64,000 nt of DNA from Epiperipatus broadwayi (Eukaryota > Onychophora > Udeonychophora > Euonychophora > Peripatidae), in assembly GCA_028023455.1 (NCBI GenBank), contig JAQFVV010006215.1, positions 9,881,950-9,945,949 on the forward strand, in the 5' to 3' direction. The first letter of the stretch is position 1. Each line of letters starts with the position of its first letter. The position numbers and the translations under genes are program-made. Below, piece after piece: positions 11,530-22,215 of this stretch. The notes below the pieces were generated by a model, which worked only from the letters and a program-made list of their open reading frames with translations, had not been told where the DNA came from and searched no databases.

Positions 11530-11760
11530 GCATCAATCTCATAGATGAAGATGAGCAATATATTTAGAGGGTTCAGGACTAAAATAATTAGTCAAGTATT
11601 TAAATAATTCTGCATTCAGTAAACTTTCAGGGTTTGCAGGTTCACAAAGGTGATTTGCTATTTCAATTAGTTTTGAGCAGCTGAAAAGTAACATAGCAAT
11701 TTTCGTAACATCATCTTTGGTATCATTTACAATAAAGTATTTAAACATTAAAGATCAGCC
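11530..11760 (-). pseudogene. gypsy Gag capsid fragment
   Basis: A 69-codon open minus-strand frame (11748-11539). It ends with a block of the pattern Leu-Phe-Lys-Tyr-Leu-Thr-Asn-Tyr-Phe-Ser-Pro-Glu-Pro, which corresponds to the end of the Retrotrans_gag capsid helices ('L..yy.P.ps...er.kF') in gypsy Gag. Asn-Asp-Thr-Lys-Asp-Asp upstream fits the start of the same domain. It is the most upstream readable part of the gypsy relic. Confidence 0.6.
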
Positions 11761-12147
11761 TTCTCAAGCTATGGTGCATGCGCTTTTTACAAGTGTTAAT
11801 AATAAATGAATACTTTCATTCTCAACACAAGATATAGTATTTATGAAAGAATAAAATGAATCCACTTAATTCTTTCCAACCCAAATGCTTATATATGGGC
11901 AAATCTTAAGTACTGGAAATGAAAGCGTGAGGATAGACCACTCACTTTAAATTACTGTTCACGATGTCTGAATGAATGACGTCGGCGAAATTATCTAGAA
12001 TTTACTAAACGTCACTCTCAAATGAAACTAAAACATATGTAAATAAGCATTTCTTTTTATAGCGCTATGTTTTATAAATTTTAATACATTAAAGATCAGC
12101 CTTCTCAAGCTAATGTGCTTGCGCTTTTTAGGACTGTTAATAATAAA
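11747..12147. repeat. 60-bp direct repeats 337 bp apart
   Basis: About 60 bp starting ATTAAAGATCAGCCTTCTCA near 11747 recurs near 12085 in the same orientation. Both run through GCGCTTTTTA and TGTTAATAATAA with a few substitutions. The repeats bracket 280 bp of unrelated DNA at the 5' edge of the gypsy gag relic. They could be a segmental duplication or edges of a small insertion. Confidence 0.75.
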
Positions 12148-12149
12148 AA

Positions 12150-13060
12150 TTCTCTGCATATAGATGGACCACTCAGAAAGGTTATTAGTATCATATTCCC
12201 TAATTCCAAAATGTGTTTTTCCTATGCTATTGGACGACTAATGACTAGTTTAACTTATTCTCTAAAATTAACTTCACTCTTCTATCTGCTAATTTAAAAA
12301 TTAATACTCTGTGACTTTATTGATTTGTAACTGTGCCAATTAATGTTCTGTATTCAAACTCTCAAATTATTTCAGTTGTGGGCTTCAATGAGAATATGAA
12401 CAACCATACTTAACTAAATAAAAAGACCACTAGGCAAAATAATTTAAAAGACTTTCTAATATAAATTAACATTATAATTAGCAGAATGTAGAAAAGTAAA
12501 TATATATTTTGTTTACAATTTAGCACAAAATTATTTACACTCTGCCCGAAGACTATAATTTAGACTGCGACCTGCAATAAGTCCATAAGTACCTTATTTT
12601 ACTTTCAGCTGGGATGTAGCTGTAGCTGGGTATTGAGGTTTGTCCAAGTCCTCATTTTCCTGGGTTGTTTCTGAGTTTCCAAATTAGCTTCTGCTGCTCA
12701 GATAAATTTCACTATCATTTATAAGTTTTAAAATCAATCCCAGAAATCTTTAAAATTTCTAATTATTATCATCCAGGAGATAATTAATATTACATAATTA
12801 TTACTTTTCCCGTGTTGTCCCAGATGGCTTAAATTATCTATATTTAGATTATTTACTAGGTGATAAGTGGTTTTGAGGTAACTACTTTTTCCCGCGTTAG
12901 AAAAATCTACAATATATATAATAATTGTAATTTATTTAAATAAAATAATTATTCATTTTTCTACATTGTAAAAAACTTAGCATATATATATTTATGTCCG
13001 TTTTGCTTTGGATCTTTATCCTTTCATAATACAGCGCATTGGTCTGAGTGATTTTCTTTA
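12150..13060. other. no gene seen
   Basis: AT-rich. A less AT-rich patch at about 12540-12720 could be LTR sequence of the gypsy relic, but I found no matching copy on its other side. Confidence 0.35.
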
Positions 13061-13062
13061 AC

Positions 13063-13430
13063 ATGTCTTTGAAACCACAACAAGTGGATTTCTCCAGCAC
13101 GTAGAGTAGTTAACTATCAAGGGAGTGATCACAATAGGTTATGTACAAAGAGCAATCTGGAATGATCATTTTTCTGATGTATATGCATTATATGGTGCTT
13201 ACCAAAAACCTCTAAGAGATCGACTTTATGATGAAACTAAAACTGTCTTAGAAAAGCAAGGAGAATGTTTATATAAGAATATCAGTCATCGTGGAGATGA
13301 AAATTTACTATACACTTACCATAAACAATGGAAGGAGTATAATCAAGGGACAGTTTATCGGAATATGCTGTTTATGTGATTTCTAAACAAAAATGAGAAT
13401 AAGCCTACAAGCTTATGGGAGTAGGGTGCA
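13063..13430 (+). pseudogene. cullin-2 (CUL2) pseudogene, N-terminal fragment
   Basis: Cullin-2 is the scaffold of the Cul2-Elongin-VHL ubiquitin ligase. The ATG at 13063 opens MSLKP, exactly the family N-terminus, followed by Val-Asp-Phe. A disrupted stretch with several stops and a frameshift comes next (13096-13130). Then a long match follows at 13125-13379: WNDHFSDVYALYGAYQKPL, RLYDETKTVLEK, a region with Tyr-His-Lys-Gln-Trp-Lys-Glu-Tyr, and a TVYRNMLFM end followed by a stop. About 110 residues of the roughly 745-residue family are present with no visible introns. The copy then stops where the Penelope-like fragment begins. I infer a processed pseudogene fragment, broken by later insertion or deletion; an internal exon of a live gene is excluded by the stops. 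Confidence 0.85.
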
Positions 13431-13439
13431 TATGATGAA

Positions 13440-14290
13440 GGGTGAGTTGTATCTTGTACTTCAACTCGCTTAACTGTCATAGTGTAGTCCAGATGACTGC
13501 AGTGGTATTTGACCTGTCGTGCTTGGCTTTCAGCTTTGTGGGTGTAAGTAAATTTTAGAGATGTTCTGGCGACTGGTGTGCAGTTCAGATGTAATGTGGT
13601 CAGGGGTTGACATGAATATATCATCCATGTATCTTAGGTATATGAGATGTGGAGTTGAGCTGAGGAATCTCGGTAACGTAAACTTTTCATGATGGTTCAG
13701 CACAATACTAGAAATTATGCCGTTAAGTGGTAGACCCATTGACCAACCATTGATCATTTTGAACCACTTATTCCTGAATATTGCGACTATGTTCAGGTCA
13801 AGCTACTTTAGGAATTCATAGATGAATTTGGTGCATGTGGTCAGATGGTCACTGGTTATAAGCATGTCATTGATGATAGAACTCTGTTATGTTGAGAGTT
13901 GCCAGTTTAAAGCTTGGTGGGATGATAGCTTGCTTGATTTTTCTAATGAATTCAAATGATGAGTGAATGGTATACTTGCCAGAGTTTAATGAGTCAATGA
14001 ACCATCTAATGTGCCGTTCCGAAGTCCAGCATAAGTCATAGAGGTTTGTCAGGCTTGTGCAACTTCACATCGTATTCTCGGGGGTGATGGAGTTGTGGAG
14101 TATATATGTGTATATTCTGATTTTGAGAATACTGTGTCTCTATGTGCACATGATATCGAGGCAGTAAATTTGTTGTGGTTAAGTTTGTAATTAAAATCAT
14201 TTAATCGGGCAAATTTTAATTTCTCAATATGTGTGTTAATTTTACTCATCCTCACTCATTAGCGTGAACCTGTTGCCCTTGTCTTCCTTT
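13440..14290 (-). pseudogene. Penelope-like element RT fragment
   Basis: Penelope-like elements (PLEs) encode a telomerase-related reverse transcriptase. The minus strand at about 13770-13530 reads NGWSMGLPLNGIISSIVLNH, then YLRYMDDIFMSTPD. This matches the PLE RT blocks in which MGSPLS and RYVDD are characteristic; the two Asp of MDD are catalytic. Upstream (14255-13900) further minus-strand blocks fit earlier PLE sequence, including Ile-Arg-Trp-Phe-Ile-Asp-Ser-Leu-Asn-Ser-Gly-Lys-Tyr. Frameshifts and stops are present, and the GIY-YIG endonuclease is not seen. PLE terminal repeats often carry hammerhead ribozymes, which matters for the ribozyme repeats at 27-34 kb. It adjoins the cullin-2 fragment. 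Confidence 0.75.
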
Positions 14291-15010
14291 AAACTGATGG
14301 TTCTGCCCAAAATAGGTATATTGGGGACCATGTATCTTTTTCGCATGTGTGTAATATTTTTACTAATTATTTAATAGTCTGAATTACACTGCCACATTTA
14401 TATGTAAAATATCCTGGAAACTAATTCAGTGGAGAAACATGAACTCAGTGATCAAATGAATAATTCAGAATGTGAAGAGCTTAGAATAAAAAAAGAAATG
14501 TGTCCATTGTTATTCCAAACATATTTAATTAATTGTCAGCATTATATGAATAATTAGCATCTAGATTGCTAATTATAATTTGATTGATATGACTAACAAA
14601 GATAATTATATGTCAAATCTCACCTTGCCCTTAGAAATGGACTAGTCCAGATCCCATCCTTATCTGATCAGAATGAGCACTCATTGCCATGTGGATAACC
14701 AATGTGTAAACATATAGCTGAAGTGTAAACATATGCTAATGTGTAAACATGTGGATAAATATTAACCATTGGTTAGTACAGGCCAATAGGCAATGATGAT
14801 CTCTGAATCCGATTGCTGCCAGTGAGGTTGGGGGATCTGACAATAAATAGTCAGTCTTTTTGGAGGCAAGGGAGAGAATGTCTGCCAATCCTAACTGACA
14901 GAATACACTCTCAATTGAAACCACTGCTAACAGTGAATGTTTCTATTACTATCATTAGACTATAAGTGAGGCAAGTCCACAATAGAAATGGAAGCTGCAA
15001 AGACTAGAGC
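14291..15010. other. no gene; short internal repeats
   Basis: Three spaced copies of GTGTAAACATAT/TG occur at 14702-14755. The region 14600-14990 is less AT-rich than its surroundings and probably transposon-derived, but no terminal structure is visible. Confidence 0.35.
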
Positions 15011-15013
15011 TAA

Positions 15014-15185
15014 CTCAAGGCAAGCTGCTAGTACAGCTGGAAGAGTCATTGGACACAATTTAGGCAAGCTTTCTAGTACAGCTGGAAGAGTCATTGGATA
15101 AACTCAAGACAAGATGTCTAGTACAGCTGGAAGAGTCGGCTAAAACTCATGTGGCAAGCTATTACATACAGCTAGAAGTGAGAAC
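15014..15185. repeat. minisatellite, about 50-bp unit, four copies
   Basis: Four imperfect head-to-tail units starting near 15018, 15062, 15110 and 15161. They share GGCAAGCT (or ACAAGATG), then CTAGTACAGCTGGAAGAGTC in the first three, then ATTGGA. The last unit is more diverged (TACAGCTAGAAG). Confidence 0.85.
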
Positions 15186-15189
15186 CAGT

Positions 15190-16745
15190 TATTTGGGCAC
15201 TACCTGCCCGGCATTAATGAAGTTCAGATACATTAAAATATACTTATGGATTGTATATTATGTAAATATATAAATCAGATTAAGTGAACTTTAAGTATTT
15301 TTTTTATTATTATTAATATTGGTTGAAATCTGCAATCCAGACCAAACACAGCAATATATATTTCTAGTGTTAAATTGTATTTATTGTTAGAATGTCTATA
15401 TAAGAGTAGGCATGTGGTCCAAATAATAGTTCCGGTAAATATGACTATAACTTTAATATTATTATTTAAGAGTTTTACTAACTATACTTGGAATAATATT
15501 TTTGACATAATTTTTGTCATCATTGCAGAAATAAGTTATTTAATAAAACCATAATCAAATCAAAAAAAAAAAAAACCATGTACATTGTTATCTAGAAAAT
15601 AAAAACTAATAAAAAAAACTATTCACAATTTAATTGGCTGGTCCAAAGTTAAAGATTTAACTTTCGTTATGAGAATACTTATTCTCTTTTCTTTCTCTCT
15701 TTATTTTTTATTATTATTGATAATACAGTTTTGATAAAACTTGTCCATTGTCTCTAATGCTTATGATTGTAAAAAAACTTCAAACATTTTGAGTCACATA
15801 GTTCACTAAAGGCTTTGGCTTGATAGCATTTTTTTTTATTTTTTAATAAATCTATGTTTAAGTTTTATTGAAGTTTTTAACTTTTGTTTTTTAATAAGAC
15901 ATCCACTTTAATGGAGATGGCCAATAGCAATATGAAAAAAAGAAATTTTCATAACTAATCTAAGAGCAGATCCATAGTCAAGCATTATTTAAGCAAATAT
16001 TTATTAATATGTATGGGCATCAAACTTGTCTACTGTAATGTAAAATTATGGGTCTCATTATGAAAAACTTATGATTTATTCTGCCAATCTTCTATGATGA
16101 ACTTCCCTTCCTCTCATCTTCCCATACTAAATCAAAAATTTTGTTCTCTTTTAAGTCAAGCTACAAAGTCTTTTTGTTGTCAATATCTCGTTATATATTC
16201 TCCTCAGAATTATTTTTTTTTGTTTTGTTTATACAAATATGTTATATCAATGTTGGAAAATCAATAAAATTAAGTAATCTTGTCATATAACAAGAATATT
16301 GTTAATCAAAAACTTATTGAAAACTTGCTTTATATTAAATATAAACAAAAAAGCAAAATACAAACAAACAAAAAAATTTATTACTCTTTGTCCATATTTT
16401 TATTTAGTAATTCTTATAATTATTAAATGGATTAGCATTTTTAATTAAAATAGATATAAAAACACATAATGTTACAAAATTAAATAAAAAAATTTTTTTT
16501 TACATAAAATGATACTTTATATATATTTTAAATCTATATACAACCAATTACTAATGTTTATTCATCATTATCACATATGAGCATATGATTTGTTTAAATA
16601 TATATATATGTATATTAAGATTTTATAAAAATTTAATTTTAATTATATATAATGTATATCCTATCTTCATAAAATGCATTTATAAAAATGCATTATAATT
16701 TAAAACTTATTTACTTAATTAAAAAAAAATTGTGTTTAATATAGT
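15190..16745. other. AT-rich, no gene seen
   Basis: Nothing recognised beyond poly(A)/poly(T) runs and short AT microsatellites. Confidence 0.4.
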
Positions 16746-16746
16746 A

Positions 16747-17130
16747 CAAGAGTTCCCAAAGCAGTCGATATTGACACCCTGGGGTCAATTTGAATTTTCT
16801 AGGGATCGATAGTTTCAATAAAAAAATTTGGGGGTTGACGACAGCAAAAATAGACCCCCTTACTACTGCTATTTGTTTGTTACTTCAAAATATCTATGAT
16901 TCCAATAGATACCTAATTAAGAAGTAAAATAATTAAAAAAACACTTTTTTGATAAAAATACATTACATACCAAACTTGCGAATGAAAAGGTAAAATATGT
17001 CATTAAAAGAATCACATGTAGGAATGCAAGAAAATACATATAGCACAAACATGTCTGTGCATTGTCTTATCGAACATATCAAAGCAAGTGTGGACATGAA
17101 AAATCATTGATGTCCACACTTGCTCGTGTT
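16747..17130. mobile_element. hAT-like element end and adjacent hairpin
   Basis: GAGTTCCCAAAG, followed by CCTGGGGTCAATTTGAATTT and TAGGGATCGATAGTTTC, matches the common terminal sequence of non-autonomous hAT elements (families starting CAGTGGTTCCCAAAGTGGG). Downstream is a hairpin with perfect 14-bp arms, GCAAGTGTGGACAT at 17084-17097 and its complement at 17110-17123, extended imperfectly by GTCTTATC/GACAAGAC. I could not find the opposite terminus or a target duplication, so the extent is uncertain. Confidence 0.45.
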
Positions 17131-17134
17131 GGGA

Positions 17135-18585
17135 CAAGACGATATTCGATATTAGCAGAATCTATCAGTCTTATATGGTCATGTTTTCATAAAGCACTAT
17201 AAATTAGTTAGTTTGATGTGACATGTACTTACTTGTCATTTGAACTTTGAATATAATTATTTATTGAGAAGCAGTATTTTGAAAAAGAAAATCAGAGGAC
17301 ACAGTTTATTTTGAACAAAAATCTTTTGTTAAAATAAGCACCGGTTTATAAAAAATTAAGTTTATATGATACTCTTCCTTGCATACATCCATTTTGTATG
17401 CTTTAAGAATCACATCTTGTGCATGTCTTGTTAACCTAGAGATACTGTGTATATTTTTATATGTGTAAATTAAAATGATATGGCATAGACTTTAAATCAT
17501 TCTGGTGAACATCAGATTCTTGATAATCTTAAATTCTTATTCAGTGAGCTCTGCTATCTCTAACATATGATCTTATTTTCTGAAGAAAATGTGTTTCTTT
17601 ATAAAACAAAAATTAAAAATGATTTTTATTACTTAACTTTTAAGAAACTTACATTTATTCCAATCTTGATTTGATTTTTAAGTCCAAATTATAGATTTTT
17701 ATTGGAATATGGTGCTATTGAATCCATTAAAACAAAGTAACATGTAGTAGCATGCAAATAAATCTGTTTAAAGTTCTGCTTTTTATATTTTTTTTAATAG
17801 TAAAAATTTTTTTTTAGAAAATGGATTTTGCAAATTCACGAACGTTAGTTTATAATAGAAATTGTGGACTTAATCAGTGAAGTATTCAATAGCTCCACGC
17901 TAACAAATCAAAATGCTTTAGATTTGCCTATATATTTAAAAAAAAATTGGTTGAAGATAAGAGTGGCAGCTCTTGTCTTTGTAGAAGTCCCTATTGTAGT
18001 ATTTCGGCACATAGTCTTAAGGTTATAGCCTTAATATATATTGCTTAAGTAATGAATATGCACTTAACAAATTATTAGTTACAAATTTGAATGATATAAA
18101 ATATTATTATTTTATTTTATTTTTACAATATAAAATATATATAGTTTTGTTTTTTTTTGCATTGTTTTTTTTTTCTATGTTACATTACAATGCTAACAAA
18201 AAGTAGTTATTATTGCTGCTGCTTTTTATTTGTAGTTTATCATATGGACTGAAGCACATACTGTTTAATGAAACTATTGTTTAATATCATCAGTCATTAA
18301 CAGTCCAGGCCAAGACATCCCAATAGTCTTTTACAAAGGTCTATAATAAATCTTTCACGATGATCCAATATACTTTTTTTTATCTCAGACTATCTTTATC
18401 TAGTGTGCTTTTTATCATTTATTATTCATTCAATAATTATTCCAGATCATTATTTTATTCTATTTATATGTTCTTCCCATTTCTATTTAAGTTTTTTCAT
18501 CAGTAATACCATTTATTTATTTTTTTCATGCTTTTTATTATTTCCAGCATGATTTTTGAACACTTTCATATATCATTTGCAATCT
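17135..18585. other. AT-rich, no gene seen
   Basis: No coding frame, RNA gene or terminal repeat recognised. Confidence 0.4.
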
Positions 18586-18589
18586 TTTG

Positions 18590-18775
18590 TTTGAATTTAA
18601 AGTCAAAATAGACAAGGCAAATGGAGTAAAAGCATTTCTTTTAAGCACAAATCTTTATTTCCTTAAATATAATATAAAATATACTAAGCGCACTGTCATG
18701 GCTATTGATACTTTCTTAATGTGTTTGATAGACTTTGATACAAGAGGAATATTATGCTCTGTTTCTTAATATTTT
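18590..18775 (+). repeat. dispersed repeat fragment, partner at 6.3 kb
   Basis: An open stretch of 60 codons. Its C-terminal half resembles the minus-strand reading of 6250-6445 (shared pattern Ile-Asp...Leu...Cys...Phe-Asp...Arg...Ile...Cys-Ser). The upstream part is Lys-rich. Likely a fragment of an unrecognised coding transposable element; it is too short and isolated to be a gene. Confidence 0.4.
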
Positions 18776-18879
18776 TTTTTTATAACTGAAACTCTAAAGT
18801 AGATTATTTATTAATGGTAGCATGGTTCATATAAACTTATGGTAATATTATAAACAGTTATAATTTTCCATGCTTATTA

Positions 18880-19500
18880 ATGAAATTAGTCACAGGACAT
18901 AATCCTGGGGATGTACAGGTTTTTGATGTTCTTGATTGGATTGGTGAACTAATAAAAAATTTGGAATTGGAGCAAAATTCTGAATTGATGTACTTTTGGA
19001 ACTGCTACTGCAGTTGGGTCTTGATTTTGTATGTTTGCTTGACAGTTTGATATATAAGGAAAATACAGGTACATTGACTCACTTGGATTCTGATACGAGT
19101 TGTTATTCTTGTAATTTTTGAATTCTTGAACATCCGAAATCGATAATGATTCCTTCTTGATAGCACCTAACTTTCACTATGACTTCTGGTTGGAATAAAA
19201 TCGGACTTGTACTGGATCTGCCATGCTTTACTACCATGTTTTGTCATATGATTTTTTTTTTGAACTTGATTTTTGTCAATTGGTGATCTTTGCTAGTTTC
19301 TTGAAAAATTGATTTGTAAGTAATTTTTTTTGGTGAGACTGATTCGATTGTTTTCTCTCACAATTGATGGACTTCTTGACTGATTTCATTAATAGTTTGA
19401 GGAATTGATAGAAGAAACATGCAATCAGCATTATTAGTTATAATTTCATCCAGTTCATATTGATGTTATTGATTGAATGTGACACGACATATTGTCATTA
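18880..19500 (-). other. possible degraded coding sequence
   Basis: On the minus strand this stretch has the base texture of decayed coding DNA. Open runs alternate between frames and are rich in Ser, Gln, Asn and Lys, for example a run beginning Asp-Cys-Met-Phe-Leu-Leu-Ser-Ile-Pro near 19420 and one with PILFQPEVIVKVRCYQEG near 19190. Frameshifts and stops break it. I do not recognise the family. It could be a pseudogene, a transposon relic or a decayed part of the ankyrin gene's 3' region. Confidence 0.25.
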
Positions 19501-20065
19501 TTTTGTAGATGGATATTGAGACTTTGAATCCATATCTGACCTAACAATGCAGAATACTTATTTGAAATAATAAAAATTTCATTTCAGATTGATAATCTTT
19601 TTACGAATAACTGAAGGTAATAAAATCTAGATGGTAAGTTGACTGCTATGTCCAATGCAAATCCATTTTTATGTTTGTTCTTATAGGTTATTTTATTATA
19701 AAAAAATCATTACTTCACAAATCATTTTCTAATTACTTATTCAATATTATGCATAAAAGAGCAGATTGCAGCATGCTCTTTTTTTATTCCTGATTTTTAT
19801 CTCTTTTTTTGCCCAACTTCTAAAGATTTATTCAGCTTTTGCATAAAACTTTCTAATTTTCTTTATATCTTTTTAAAATATTTTCATACAACCAAATGAA
19901 AATAAAGAGATTACGCCAAAAATTAAGTGAGATAATTATATTTTCTATAATTATCTTGATTATGCATCCAAATTGTTATGTTTCAGCATGATTTTAGGTC
20001 AATTTCTGCCAAAATAAGCAAAATTATTTAGATAAAAAAATATGAAATAAACCAAAATATAATAC

Positions 20066-20196
20066 CTAATAAACACTGCACCATATCTTTATTTCCATAG
20101 CTAGCAGCCCAATGAAGTGGTGTATTAAGAGATTCTTGGCTGTCAACCAAATTTATATTCACTCCAGAAGCTAACAATTGACACAATCTTCCAATA
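20066..20196 (-). CDS. ankyrin-repeat protein gene, exon (ankyrin repeat)
   Basis: A coding exon of 131 nt. Acceptor TTTTCTTAG precedes 20196 and donor GTATTA follows 20066. One leading T completes the codon started by the 35-kb exon (AA+T, Asn). The exon then encodes IGRLCQLLASGVNIN, a short linker, and TPLHWAASYGNKDMVQCLL: a complete ankyrin repeat with the TPLH signature and the helix-loop-helix pattern. It ends one base into a codon, so at least one more exon follows to the left; I could not find it. Ankyrin repeats bind proteins, and the partner cannot be told. No stop or frameshift. The family is not recognised with confidence. Confidence 0.9.
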
Positions 20197-21799
20197 CTAA
20201 GAAAAGAAATATAAACATTATAATAATAAATATATACACCTTATGGAATAATATTTGTGTAATGATTTTATATATTATAAAAATATATTATTCATATAAT
20301 TTGCAGTTTCAATTAGTATCTTTTTAAAATCTGTTGTATATAATATAATTATAAATATACAACTCATTAAACAGTAAAAGAACATATATATTGAAATGAT
20401 GTGTATTATAAAAAATGTATTATTGTTGTTATTTATATTATTTTACATTTAAAAAATATATATATGTAACAAGTAATAACTTTTGTTTTAACAACAATAA
20501 TAAAACTTTATTTTAAAAAAAAGTACAGTATTGTTCTGTTTATTTTAGCTTTATGAGTAATCTAATTAATAATAAATATATTTGATAGAATAATTTTTTT
20601 TTTTTTCATTTTAGATTTTAAAAGATATAAAGAGGCTGTATGAAAATATATCTTTAAAATGTTATTCAATTATTTTATTTTTTAGACTAAAAGATGAGAG
20701 AAACCAAGAAAAGCATGATTTTTAAATTATAAAATGTTTTACTTATTATTTCAATAGAATTAATAACAATTATTAGTTTGATTATTGATTTTTTGTTTAA
20801 AAATTATTCAAATCTTCACCAACTTATGTACAGGTAAAAAATTATTAGATAAATTTCCATCAAGCCTAGATAAATGTTTAAGAAAAAGCATTCACTCATC
20901 AGTTGTGCACCATTATCATCCTTTTATCTTTTCTTTTCACTCATATATGTATATCATTATTATTAGCAATAGCAGTCATTCATAAACAAATATAGTCATT
21001 CCAACACCAAAAGAAGAAAAACAGATTAAAAGAAAAATAAATAATAGTAATATTTTAAAGTTGAATTTTGTAAAGATTATTTAAACCAATTAATGAAAAC
21101 AAATACTTCCACCTATAGAATATGCTGATTCATTAATCTATTTAATGCTATCTTTAATTTCTTCTGCAATAAACTTTCTTTTCTGAAAGATTCCAATATT
21201 CCTATCTAACTATAACTATTCATTGTATTCTATGCTCAGTCATATTCATCCCAATAAAATCAATATAGTATATCTTCAGTGTTTTTGAGTAAAATCTTAT
21301 AATATAAGCAAGGTTTGCATCTGCCATGAAGTTGACAATAAAATATCTCTTTTAGGAAATCTATTGTGCATTTAACTCAATGAAGATATGATTTTACAAT
21401 AGTATATTCTATAATACACATCTAGTAAGTTCAAAAATATATTAACTAATTTTATCATTATATCATTATATTTTTAGAAATTCACAGAGCATCCTTAAAT
21501 GTTATTTTTAAAATGCCTTTAATCTAGTTATATTGATTGGCAATCCAGGTCTCATTTCATAGAATAAATTGGATCAAAATAATTGCTCTATAAATAATTA
21601 ATCTAGTTGCAGTAGTTATATCACTATAATAAAATATTATGTTTATTAAGATGTTATATGCTGCAGCAGCACACTGAAGTCTGTGCTGCACCTCAATATC
21701 TAAGTCTGGCTTTCTATTTCAAAAGCAATCAAGATATCTATCTATTCTCAAGATAATAAATCATCCAAATTAAAAATTGTTGAAAATTTGATTCCAATA

Positions 21800-22215
21800 C
21801 CGACTTGGATCTGAGCACTGCACCTAGATCTTAGAATCTAATGCAACCCTCCAGCAGCCACTTTTTATCTCTACTTAACTACAAAACTATGAGTCTAAAA
21901 TTGAAAACATAATATTTTCAATCCAAACTCATTAGCTTATATAGTCATATAGGTCTGAACTCAGTTCAGTACCCATACATTTTGGTGTCTTTGGTTCTAT
22001 AATAACCATAGCCACTAGTATCCTATTAGGCACGATTGGTATTAAACCAACATCACATGATCACCATTTCTTATGCTTGCTCATAACTGTTATTAAAACA
22101 GGCAAAACTCTCTGGCTTGCATTGAGTGGCACTACTATACGGAGAGTTTTGCCTGTTTTAATAATAGTTATGAGCAAGCATAAGAAATGGTGATCATGTG
22201 ATGTTTAGTGGTTTA
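21800..22215. mobile_element. family-1 ribozyme repeat, truncated, with inverted end
   Basis: Bases 21800-22115 match the family-1 monomer of 28.4-29.3 kb in minus orientation (GGATCTGAGCACTGCACC, CCTCCAGCAGCC, CTGAACTCAGTTCAGTACC, CATCACATGATCACC). The ribozyme part itself is missing, as the copy starts just inside it. From about 22140 to 22203 the terminal 63 bp recur inverted, giving a hairpin with a roughly 25-bp spacer. The outer ends read CATCACATGATCACC and its complement. This shows that two monomers can insert end to end in opposite orientation. Confidence 0.75.

Larger units (their letters stand above)
7180..11760 (-). mobile_element. decayed Ty3/gypsy LTR retrotransposon
   Basis: Minus-strand relics in the order gag capsid (about 11.75-11.53 kb), zinc knuckle (11.2-11.0), protease-RT linker (10.85-10.73), reverse transcriptase (10.0-9.0), RNase H (about 8.97-8.74), integrase zinc finger and core (8.19-7.46) and pol C-terminus (to about 7.18). 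The Gag-PR-RT-RH-IN order is that of Ty3/gypsy, close in style to K02A2.6-like elements. Stops and frameshifts are frequent, so it is dead. Two younger insertions interrupt it: an RTE LINE tail (10027-10717) and a foldback element (9402-9634). I could not identify LTRs at either end. Confidence 0.85.

Noticed and set aside
13125-13379. Live cullin gene starting at this open stretch
   Set aside because: The stretch lacks an ATG, has in-frame stops between the true initiator at 13063 and here, and ends in a premature stop.
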